Shown one piece after another: positions 25,750-32,174 of a stretch of DNA of 64,000 nt (positions are counted from its first letter, which is position 1; every line of letters starts with the position of its first letter). Source of the DNA: 2-01-FULL-40-13 sp964433155. Lineage in GTDB: Bacteria; Patescibacteriota; Microgenomatia; UBA1406; GWC2-37-13. The position numbers and the translations under genes were made by a program. The notes beneath the pieces are model-generated. The model saw only the letters and a program-made list of their open reading frames with translations, was not told where the DNA came from and did not search any database. Location: assembly GCA_964433155.1 (NCBI GenBank), contig CAYSQE010000001.1:124001-188000 (forward strand). The letters are read 5' to 3'.

Positions 25750-26724
25750 ATGAAAATTCCTCCGCCTTACGAAATAACATCTGAGATTCAGGAACTCATA
25801 ATAAAAATTGATGCCCTTCGGCTATTTTTTTTATCATTTCCTCTGTCAACCCAATTGAAACAAAACATTCAAAGAGTTAGCTTACTCAAAAGCTCACTTT
25901 TTTCTGCAAGAATTGAGGGAAATCCGTTGACGATGGAAAATATTGATTTCACAACTGATAAAGAAAAAAAAATGGAAGTTCTCAATATTGAATTAGCCGC
26001 TAAATATATAGAAAAAAATATTAATAATACTAACAAGTTGACAAAACAAATCATTTTGAAAATCCATTCAGTTTTGATGCATAGCCTAAGAAGTGATGCA
26101 GGATTTTTCAGAAAAGAATCAAGTGCTATTTTTAATCAGGCCGGTGTAGCAGTATATGTAGCTCCTCCACCTCTCTATATGAGCGAGCTTTTAAACAAGC
26201 TGATTGAATACATAGATGATCAAAGTGAAAAGTTTCCCTTAATCAAAGCTTTCATAGCGCATCTCGTTTTTGAAAAGATTCATCCATTTATCGATGGGAA
26301 TGGACGGGTTGGAAGACTCTTGATTTACGCTATTTGTAAATCGTTGAATTATGACTTTGGATTTTTTGTAGCTTTTGAAGAATATCTAGATCAACATAAA
26401 AGTGACTATTATCATTATCTAGACATTGGATTAAAAGAAACTGAGGAATACTTAATTTTCATGCTTGAGGCTTACCTAAACCAAGTTGAAAAAATGAAAG
26501 AACACATCATTATTGAACAAGGAAAAAAAATTCTGCTCCCCCCTCGACAGGAAGAAATTTATCAAATCATCAAAGATCATCCGATGATTTCATTTGATTT
26601 CATTCGCCGTCGGTTCTTGAAAGTTCCCGAAAGAACACTGCGTTATGATCTAAAAAAACTAATTGATCAAAATCTCATCGTAAAAATTGGAAAAACAAAA
26701 GGGAGTTACTATAAAGTTATCTAA
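25750..26724 (+). CDS. Fic-domain protein with N-terminal inhibitory helix and C-terminal winged helix
   Basis: A 324-aa Fic protein. The catalytic motif H-P-F-I-D-G-N-G-R-V-G-R is complete (about 178-189), so AMP transfer from ATP to a target protein is expected. The inhibitory motif S-A-R-I-E-G-N near residue 55 marks a class II, self-inhibited Fic enzyme. The last 60 residues form a winged-helix DNA-binding domain (R-Q-E-E-I-Y onward, with an R-T-L-R-Y-D-L-K-K recognition helix). With the tandem repeats just upstream this suggests autoregulation. No separate antitoxin gene is present. It overlaps the convergent acyltransferase gene by 8 bp. Confidence 0.9.
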   Translation: MKIPPPYEITSEIQELIIKIDALRLFFLSFPLSTQLKQNIQRVSLLKSSLFSARIEGNPLTMENIDFTTDKEKKMEVLNIELAAKYIEKNINNTNKLTKQIILKIHSVLMHSLRSDAGFFRKESSAIFNQAGVAVYVAPPPLYMSELLNKLIEYIDDQSEKFPLIKAFIAHLVFEKIHPFIDGNGRVGRLLIYAICKSLNYDFGFFVAFEEYLDQHKSDYYHYLDIGLKETEEYLIFMLEAYLNQVEKMKEHIIIEQGKKILLPPRQEEIYQIIKDHPMISFDFIRRRFLKVPERTLRYDLKKLIDQNLIVKIGKTKGSYYKVI

Positions 26725-27310
26725 ACCAACGTGCTCTACCAATTTTATAATGCAAGTCTTTTAGCTTTCGTTCTCCTATTATTTTAGCAGGAACTCCTCC
26801 AACAATAGCAAAAGGTGGCACATCTTTAGTAACAACTGCTCCGGCAGCTATAATAGCGCCCTTTCCAACTTTCACTCCAGGTTGAATAATCACCCGGGGA
26901 CCTACAAAAACATAGTCCTCGATAACGACTGGTGCAGTACTTGGTGAAAAAAATTCATCTTCAATCTCGTGTTGAGCATTGAAAATCATAACCCCCGTTG
27001 CCACAGCTACGTGATTGCCTATAAATAATCTATCTCTTCCGTCCAAAACCGCACTTTCGCCAACTACAGTATCCTCGCCAATCGAGACATTTTGTGGATC
27101 GTAAAATCGTGCACCCATATGAATGGTTGACCCTTTGCCAATACTTATCCCAGCTAATCTATAATAAACCCTTCTTACATGATGGAAAGGTATATAACCA
27201 ATTAAGTGGAGCAAAAACACTTGAAACTCAAGAAGAATATTTTTGACTCGATTGATCAATTTATTCATTATTTGAAAAAATGTTAGCTGCTTTCCTGTCT
27301 TATCTTCCAT
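26717..27310 (-). CDS. Left-handed beta-helix (hexapeptide) acyltransferase
   Basis: A 197-aa protein with hexapeptide repeats such as I-G-K-G-S-T-I and V-G-K-G-A-I-I-A-A-G-A-V, ending with the V-G-G-V-P-A-K-I-I-G segment typical of sugar O-acetyltransferases (LbH-MAT/WcaF-like). N-terminal residues 20-45 are hydrophobic or amphipathic. Likely acetyl-CoA dependent and acting on sugars or cell-surface glycans; the acceptor is unknown. A second in-frame ATG at residue 16 is an alternative start. The gene end overlaps the convergent Fic gene by 8 bp. Confidence 0.82.
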   Translation of the reverse strand: MEDKTGKQLTFFQIMNKLINRVKNILLEFQVFLLHLIGYIPFHHVRRVYYRLAGISIGKGSTIHMGARFYDPQNVSIGEDTVVGESAVLDGRDRLFIGNHVAVATGVMIFNAQHEIEDEFFSPSTAPVVIEDYVFVGPRVIIQPGVKVGKGAIIAAGAVVTKDVPPFAIVGGVPAKIIGERKLKDLHYKIGRARWFR

Positions 27311-27349
27311 ATTTTGAACTGATAATATTATAACCTAAAAGTCTTCCAG

Positions 27350-27796
27350 TTACATTTTCTTCAGATCATTAAGAATTTCTTGAGCATGGTTAAGAGGTAT
27401 GACTTTTTCATATGTTTTTCTTATTTTTCCTTCAGGGTCTATAATATAGGTTTTTCTCAAGGTCCCTTCGAATATCTTCCCTAAAAATGATTTCTTTCCC
27501 CAAGCATTATATGCTTTGAGTACTTTTCTATCTGGATCGCTTAAGATAGGAAAATTAAGGTTATATTTTTTGGCAAATTTTTGGTGAGATTCAACCGAAT
27601 CTTTTGAAACACCTATAATGACTACACCTCGCTTTTCAAATTCTTTAACTGAATCTCTGAATCCGCAGGCTTCTTTGGTACAACCAGGAGTATTATCTCT
27701 GGGATAGAAATATAGTACTACCCACTTGCCTAGGAATTCAGAAAGTCTTCGCACCTTTCCATTTTGATCAGGCAATTCAAAGTCCGAAGCTTTCAT
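27350..27796 (-). CDS. bcp: Thioredoxin-dependent thiol peroxidase (BCP/PrxQ)
   Basis: A 148-aa peroxiredoxin that reduces hydrogen and organic peroxides. The peroxidatic cysteine is in N-T-P-G-C-T-K-E, with the resolving cysteine five residues later (A-C-G-F), the alpha2-type atypical 2-Cys arrangement. Arg in the conserved late strand region is also present. Length is normal. A decayed copy of its first 30 codons lies at 28277-28366 in the same orientation, so the gene was once duplicated here. Confidence 0.93.
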   Translation of the reverse strand: MKASDFELPDQNGKVRRLSEFLGKWVVLYFYPRDNTPGCTKEACGFRDSVKEFEKRGVVIIGVSKDSVESHQKFAKKYNLNFPILSDPDRKVLKAYNAWGKKSFLGKIFEGTLRKTYIIDPEGKIRKTYEKVIPLNHAQEILNDLKKM

Positions 27797-27896
27797 TGTA
27801 CTTTTAATTATATTATTTTCTTTTAAATTTATTATTTTTAAGTGATATAATCAAACTCCTATTGACATTAAAAGTTTTGTATGTCACTAATAAAGT

Positions 27897-28106
27897 ATGC
27901 CAGATATTATTCAAGTTAATCCAAAAGTCTTAGGAGGAGAACCCGTTATTAAAGGGACAAGAATACCTGTAGCCCGTGTTATTGCGCTATATATTAAAGG
28001 ATACAAAATCAAAGATTTTAAAAGAGATTATCCTTATTTAGATATATCAAAAAACGACTTGCTGGAAATATTTAAATTTTATACTCATCAACTTGCGAGA
28101 GGGTAA
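27897..28106 (+). CDS. DUF433 (VapB45-like antitoxin) protein
   Basis: A 69-aa protein matching DUF433: G-G-E-P-V-I-K-G-T-R-I-P-V near residues 14-26, then a helix-turn-helix-like region. DUF433 proteins are usually antitoxins paired with a DUF5615 PIN-like toxin directly downstream. No such toxin follows: the next 280 bp have no coding frame on this strand. It may be an orphan left after toxin loss or a regulator. A TATAAT lies at 27846-27851. Confidence 0.8.
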   Translation: MPDIIQVNPKVLGGEPVIKGTRIPVARVIALYIKGYKIKDFKRDYPYLDISKNDLLEIFKFYTHQLARG

Positions 28107-28387
28107 AAAACATAAAAAAAGAAGACAGAAATATTGTGATTACCAAAAAATCGTCTACGATTTAAAAAATAGGATAAAATAACTTCAACATTAATTTTTA
28201 GAGCTAAAAATTGGCACCTTGTATCTTTCACTCCAGGAGTGTTTTTAAAATGAGAAAGTTGAGATTATATGTTTTTTCAAATACAACACTACCATTTTCC
28301 TAAAAAATCAGAAAGCCTAACCATCTTCCCATTTTGGTCAGGTAACTCAAAATCATTCGCTTTCATATATGTTCATTTAAAGGTTTT
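28107..28387. other. Non-coding gap with degraded sequence
   Basis: 281 bp with no intact gene. The right part holds the decayed peroxiredoxin fragment. The left part shows no RNA gene, no clear hairpin terminator and no remnant of a DUF5615 toxin that I can recognise. Confidence 0.5.
28277..28366 (-). pseudogene. Truncated, frameshifted bcp fragment
   Basis: The minus strand reads MKANDFELPDQNGK then MVRLSDFLGKW and a stop (28289-28366). This is nearly identical to the start of the intact Bcp at 27350-27796. After one missing G the frame would continue V-V-L-Y, as in Bcp, and then similarity ends. A 3'-truncated duplicate with one frameshift, lying just past the end of the nuclease operon. 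Confidence 0.88.
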
Positions 28388-29095
28388 TTACTGTTTTTGT
28401 TTTAGCTCTACAAGTGCTTTTGGATACCAATAATCATCTTGCAAACATAAAGCATGATATTTGCATGTTAACGCAGCCATATTAATGTCATCTTTCTTTT
28501 GAAATTTATTCCAGGCAATTGTCTGAGCAGGATCTGGAAGTATATTTTTTTCCAATGACTCTTGCAGTAATTTTACTTTATTAATGATTGCTAACATTTC
28601 TTTTTCCTCATATTCTATTGGAATTTCAAGTCTTCTACTTCCTGATCTTTCTACATATAAAATATATGTTTTTAAATCTGGATAATTTTTCTTCAAAAAA
28701 TAATGATATATAGCGACTTGTAATCGGTGTTCATCAAAAGGTTCTGGCTCCTCAAAATCATTATCAAAAATTTGCTTCCCTCCTCCTTTTACTTCATAAA
28801 GAATAAATTGTCCATTTATTCTGACGATTCCGTCATATTTACCAGTAATACCATAATCATTCCATGGTATGAATCTTTCGGGACTTACCAAAATATTTTT
28901 ATCCAACCATTCTCTTGTCACCATTTTTTGGATTTGTTGTCCCATTTCCATCAATTTTCCAAATAACTGCATTATTTCTGCTATTTTTGGATCGACGAGA
29001 GGCAGTGGAGTCTTTTTCTTTTTATAATAAACTCCTCTTGGGCAACTAGTGAGATCATGAGCAGATAGGTAAAATTTATTTTTGATTGCTGGCAT
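28388..29095 (-). CDS. Cas4/RecB-like PD-(D/E)XK nuclease
   Basis: A 235-aa nuclease of the RecB/Cas4 family. Metal-site residues: Asp88 in G-K-Y-D-G and Glu101/Lys103 in Y-E-V-K, then the Q-V-A-I-Y motif (Gln126, Tyr130). Three cysteines (18, 211, 217) occupy Cas4-like iron-sulfur positions; the fourth expected cysteine is Ala208, so a cluster is possible but uncertain. No CRISPR array or cas1/cas2 is in the window. It overlaps the small gene upstream by 20 bp and is the last gene of the operon headed by lexA. A role in DNA end processing, repair or defence is inferred from this context. Confidence 0.78.
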   Translation of the reverse strand: MPAIKNKFYLSAHDLTSCPRGVYYKKKKTPLPLVDPKIAEIMQLFGKLMEMGQQIQKMVTREWLDKNILVSPERFIPWNDYGITGKYDGIVRINGQFILYEVKGGGKQIFDNDFEEPEPFDEHRLQVAIYHYFLKKNYPDLKTYILYVERSGSRRLEIPIEYEEKEMLAIINKVKLLQESLEKNILPDPAQTIAWNKFQKKDDINMAALTCKYHALCLQDDYWYPKALVELKQKQ

Positions 29096-29318
29096 AATTA
29101 GAGTTTTTCTGAGGAGTTAAATAAAAATATTTTGTTTTGAAATAGATTTGTTTTAAGAAGAGTATTCGAGAATAAGTTTTTTCTACTTCGATCTTGCTTA
29201 ATAAAACCTCCAAAATTAATAAGATCTCTCGTGGCAAATAATTTTTATCATAAGGTTTTCGATTATGAGTCGCGCCAACTATAAAATTCCACTCTCTTTT
29301 GATATTCATACGATTCAT
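29076..29318 (-). CDS. Small basic protein of unknown function
   Basis: An 80-aa lysine-, tyrosine- and asparagine-rich protein that I do not recognise. It sits 19 bp after the EVE-like nuclease gene and overlaps the Cas4-like gene by 20 bp, so it looks like a true operon member rather than a chance frame. No membrane helix or cysteine. A basic charge would fit nucleic-acid binding, but that is only a guess. ATG codons at residues 1 and 4 are both possible. Confidence 0.5.
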   Translation of the reverse strand: MNRMNIKREWNFIVGATHNRKPYDKNYLPREILLILEVLLSKIEVEKTYSRILFLKQIYFKTKYFYLTPQKNSNYASNQK

Positions 29319-29337
29319 AGCTTAAACTCTCTTTTAA

Positions 29338-30462
29338 CTAGTTAAGATTGTTTATTATTTCTGCGGTATTAAGAACCATCTCCGTAGAAATTCCGGAAGA
29401 AATATCTGAAAATTTTTGGTCGAGCTCTCTTATTTTTTCATAAGATAGAAACTTTAGCGCTTCATTTAACTTTAGATACGGATTAGAAAAAGTAGGTCTT
29501 CTTACCTGATCTAAAATTCTTGGTTTAAGATCTCTTTTGGCAACGATTATTAAAGGATAATTAGAGTTTGGAGCGACACTTCTCAAATCTGCTAAACGTA
29601 AAATTCCTGAATAAATTGCAGTAGAATGTTCGATTTCAAATGCCGATTTAATTTGAAATCCATATCTCCAAACACAATCAATATTTTGTACAGCTTTAGG
29701 GATATCCAATCCTGGCTCGAATTGCTTAAGAACAAATTCTCTAAAATTAAAACCTTTATATTTTTTATTTTGATCAGATTTTGGAACCCAAACATCATTT
29801 CCTGCAGCTTTGCCTAATCTGATTAGCCGCCACTGCATTTCATCATGCTCTGTTGGCTCTTTTTCATGTTCTTCTTCAAGGACTTCAACCTGGTGTTGTA
29901 AAACTTCTTTGCCGAGTTCTTTAATTTCATTTGTTTTGCCTTCATTGACTCGAAGTATAAGTCCGTAAAAGTCTCCATATTTCTCTTCAAATTTTTTTTG
30001 TCTTTCACTTTCAATCGCACCAAAACCTTGAGGAGTAAAGTTCGAACGATAATCAAGGTATGTATTAAATTTCTCAAGCGGAATTTTTATTTCTTTTTCG
30101 TTAATAATAAAGTAAATGTTTTCCCATGTTTCTCCAATTTTGTTAGTACCCCACAAGAAATTTGCCAACTCACGGTTTTTTAGCTTATATGCGACCTCAC
30201 CGATGAGAATTAAATTTCCTTGCTGATAAAAAACAACATAATCTCCTGGGTACATTCTGGACCATGTGTTTATATTTCCAGGACCTGGAGTAGCTCCCCA
30301 AACTGCAAAACCTCTTCCGTGATAAATATTATCTAGTTTTCTAGAATCATCTGTCGATATAAATTGAGCTATTTCCTTAAGAAAACGTTTTCTCTTTATT
30401 GTGTCTTGATAATGGATATAGGCCTCTGGCCCACTTGCAGTTACGATGAATATTTTTCTCAT
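29338..30462 (-). CDS. PUA/EVE-like domain fused to a restriction-endonuclease-like domain
   Basis: A 374-aa two-domain protein. The N-terminal part (about 1-170) looks like a PUA/EVE-type modified-base reader: W-G-A-T-P near 55, a P-G-D-Y-V-V-F-Y strand and a late G-E-T-W-E-N-I-Y-F motif. The C-terminal part (about 205-340) begins E-M-Q-W-R-L-I-R-L-G and contains A-F-E-I-E-H-S-T-A-I-Y, which resembles a PD-(D/E)XK core, although no standard E-x-K is clear. EVE-nuclease fusions are known as modification-dependent restriction enzymes, so that is the leading reading. It overlaps the RadC-like gene by 4 bp. Confidence 0.6.
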   Translation of the reverse strand: MRKIFIVTASGPEAYIHYQDTIKRKRFLKEIAQFISTDDSRKLDNIYHGRGFAVWGATPGPGNINTWSRMYPGDYVVFYQQGNLILIGEVAYKLKNRELANFLWGTNKIGETWENIYFIINEKEIKIPLEKFNTYLDYRSNFTPQGFGAIESERQKKFEEKYGDFYGLILRVNEGKTNEIKELGKEVLQHQVEVLEEEHEKEPTEHDEMQWRLIRLGKAAGNDVWVPKSDQNKKYKGFNFREFVLKQFEPGLDIPKAVQNIDCVWRYGFQIKSAFEIEHSTAIYSGILRLADLRSVAPNSNYPLIIVAKRDLKPRILDQVRRPTFSNPYLKLNEALKFLSYEKIRELDQKFSDISSGISTEMVLNTAEIINNLN

Positions 30463-30803
30463 GTTCTTTTTTCTTTCAGTTTAATATTATATTCTTTTAA
30501 AACGTCGTCAACGATTCGGGTTGCTATTTCGAAGGCCGCCGCCAGTCGGTGAGTTTTTACTTTACCTATGCCTTCTATTTCAAGAAATTTTTCATAAGGT
30601 TGGCCTGCAATTCCTCTAAATGATCCGAATTTACTTATAATTTCTTCTGCTATTTTTTCTGCTGATTTTCCAGGAATTCCTGATGATATTATTATTGCCA
30701 ACACCTCCGCGTCAGTGAGTGTTTCTGGACCTAGTCGTTCCATTTTCCCGCCTGGATGTTTCCAAGTAATAGATTTATCTTTTCCTTTAAGCTTATTTAT
30801 CAT
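30459..30803 (-). CDS. RadC N-terminal (helix-hairpin-helix) domain protein
   Basis: A 114-aa protein matching only the N-terminal UPF0758 part of RadC: R-L-G-P-E-T-L-T-D-A-E-V-L-A-I-I-I-S-S-G, then an I-E-G-I-G-K-V-K hairpin for DNA binding. Normal RadC is about 220 aa with a C-terminal JAB/MPN domain (H-x-H-P-S), which is absent. The frame then runs into a 4-bp overlap with the EVE-nuclease gene, so the truncation seems fixed rather than a recent break. It is 20 bp downstream of lexA. Confidence 0.8.
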   Translation of the reverse strand: MINKLKGKDKSITWKHPGGKMERLGPETLTDAEVLAIIISSGIPGKSAEKIAEEIISKFGSFRGIAGQPYEKFLEIEGIGKVKTHRLAAAFEIATRIVDDVLKEYNIKLKEKRT

Positions 30804-30823
30804 AATTTCTTATTTAATCTAAC

Positions 30824-31462
30824 TTATTTTAAACCCATCCACATTCCTCTTTTAAAAAATGATAATACTTTGCCTTTCAAGACAACTTCTTCTGTGAAAT
30901 AGATAATTTCATATTTAGGATTTTCTGGTTTTAGATACAGGTACGGTGGTTTATCTTCTGAGATGAAGCGTTTTATGGTTGATTCTCCTTTAATTTCTGC
31001 CAATACGATATCCCCGGAGGCAAATTCTTTTTCGCTTTTAACAAGTACCACGTCCCCATCATTTATGCCTGCATTAATCATAGAATCGCCGTGGATTTTA
31101 AGTAAAAATACTTTATCTGTGGAACGAGAAATTTCACCAGATATCTCTTGCCAATCTCCCGCAATCTCAATCGGTTCAACAGGTGTCCCTGCAGTTGTGG
31201 CTCCAAGAAAAGGAGCAAGTAATGGTTTTCCTAGCGCTTTATATCCAAAAGGAAGAATAGCAGCGCTTCTTGCAATATTTTCGTTTCTTTTAATAAATCT
31301 ACTTTTTTCAAGTTTATTCAAAAGATCAATGACTGATTGATTTGATACAACGTTAAGTTTATTTCTCATCTCGTCAAAAGTCGGTGGATAACCCTCATTT
31401 TTGATGTAGTCGTAGATAATTTGAAGTAATTCTCTTTGTCTGGGCGTAATATCTTTCTTCAT
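30824..31462 (-). CDS. lexA: LexA repressor
   Basis: A 212-aa SOS repressor. The N-terminal winged helix (1-70) includes Y-P-P-T-F-D-E-M. The self-cleavage site A-G lies in T-T-A-G-T-P (about 99-104). The catalytic Ser is in G-D-S-M and the Lys in T-I-K-R. It is the first gene of a minus-strand operon containing a RadC-like protein and two nucleases, so those genes are probably induced with it after DNA damage. The ATG is preceded directly by a strong promoter, with no leader. Confidence 0.92.
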   Translation of the reverse strand: MKKDITPRQRELLQIIYDYIKNEGYPPTFDEMRNKLNVVSNQSVIDLLNKLEKSRFIKRNENIARSAAILPFGYKALGKPLLAPFLGATTAGTPVEPIEIAGDWQEISGEISRSTDKVFLLKIHGDSMINAGINDGDVVLVKSEKEFASGDIVLAEIKGESTIKRFISEDKPPYLYLKPENPKYEIIYFTEEVVLKGKVLSFFKRGMWMGLK

Positions 31463-31469
31463 CAGGTTT

Positions 31470-31501
31470 ATAATACCCGACTATTTACTCTGTGTCAACA
31501 G
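31470..31501 (-). promoter_or_regulatory. lexA promoter with overlapping palindromic operator candidate
   Basis: On the minus strand TTGACA (31493-31498), a 17-bp spacer and TATTAT (31470-31475); 7 bases then lead to the ATG, so the transcript should be leaderless. The 12-mer CTGTTGACACAG (31490-31501) has matching CTGT/ACAG half-sites around the -35 box. It could be the LexA operator; it resembles but does not equal the E. coli CTGT-N8-ACAG box. Confidence 0.7.
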
Positions 31502-31523
31502 AAACATTCTATAGGATTGACAT

Positions 31524-32174
31524 TTATTTTTCCACTATTTCTACGGAAAGTACTTTTACCGGTGTAACTGGAGATGATTTTTCGCCAGAAGGGCTTTCTT
31601 TGACTTCTGATTCTGCGATCGCATCAACGGCATCCAGTCCGCTTGTCACCTTACCAAAAATCACATAATTTTTGGGGAGATCGTAGTCTTTGTGCATGAT
31701 GAAGAATTGGCTGCCGTTAGTGTTTGGTCCAGCATTTGCCATAGCAATTGTGCCTCTAGTATATTCTCCTTCAAACGGCTCGTCGTCAAATCGGTATCCT
31801 GGTCCTCCGGTTCCATCACCTTTGGGATCACCACCTTGGATCATAAAACCACTTATTACCCTATGAAAAATAGTGTTGTCATAAAATCCTTTTTTAGCTA
31901 ATGTGACAAAATTATTTACGGTAATGGGAGTTTTGTCCACACTTAAAGAAATAACAATATCTCCTTTTTCTGTTTTAAGAGTTGCCGTATATGTTTTGCT
32001 TTTATCGATTGACATTTTGGGAATTGATTCTGTATTAATCTTTTTGCTTTCTAATTGTTTCTTTCCTTCAGGCTGTTGCGAAGATTTAGATGATTTATTT
32101 TTATTTATAATGATAAAAAAAAATCCAACAACAATTACAATGCCTCCAATAACATACGCTAAATTATTTTTCAT
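31524..32174 (-). CDS. Membrane-anchored cyclophilin-type peptidyl-prolyl isomerase
   Basis: A 216-aa protein with an N-terminal membrane helix (about 6-23) and a cyclophilin domain. Signature residues are F-H-R-V-I-S-G-F-M-I-Q-G-G-D and N-G-S-Q-F-F-I. It catalyses cis-trans isomerisation of prolines, here on the outer face of the membrane, perhaps helping fold Pro/Thr-rich surface proteins. Its start codon meets the stop of the UvrD-like gene directly, so the two are co-transcribed. Confidence 0.9.
   Translation of the reverse strand: MKNNLAYVIGGIVIVVGFFFIIINKNKSSKSSQQPEGKKQLESKKINTESIPKMSIDKSKTYTATLKTEKGDIVISLSVDKTPITVNNFVTLAKKGFYDNTIFHRVISGFMIQGGDPKGDGTGGPGYRFDDEPFEGEYTRGTIAMANAGPNTNGSQFFIMHKDYDLPKNYVIFGKVTSGLDAVDAIAESEVKESPSGEKSSPVTPVKVLSVEIVEK

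Noticed and set aside
28388..29095. Cas4 of a CRISPR-Cas system
   Set aside because: No cas1, cas2 or repeat array in the window, and one iron-sulfur cysteine is missing; left as a Cas4/RecB-like nuclease.
29592..30183. Several frames overlapping the EVE-like nuclease gene on both strands
   Set aside because: The 374-aa protein has recognisable domains and operon overlaps; the alternative frames have none.
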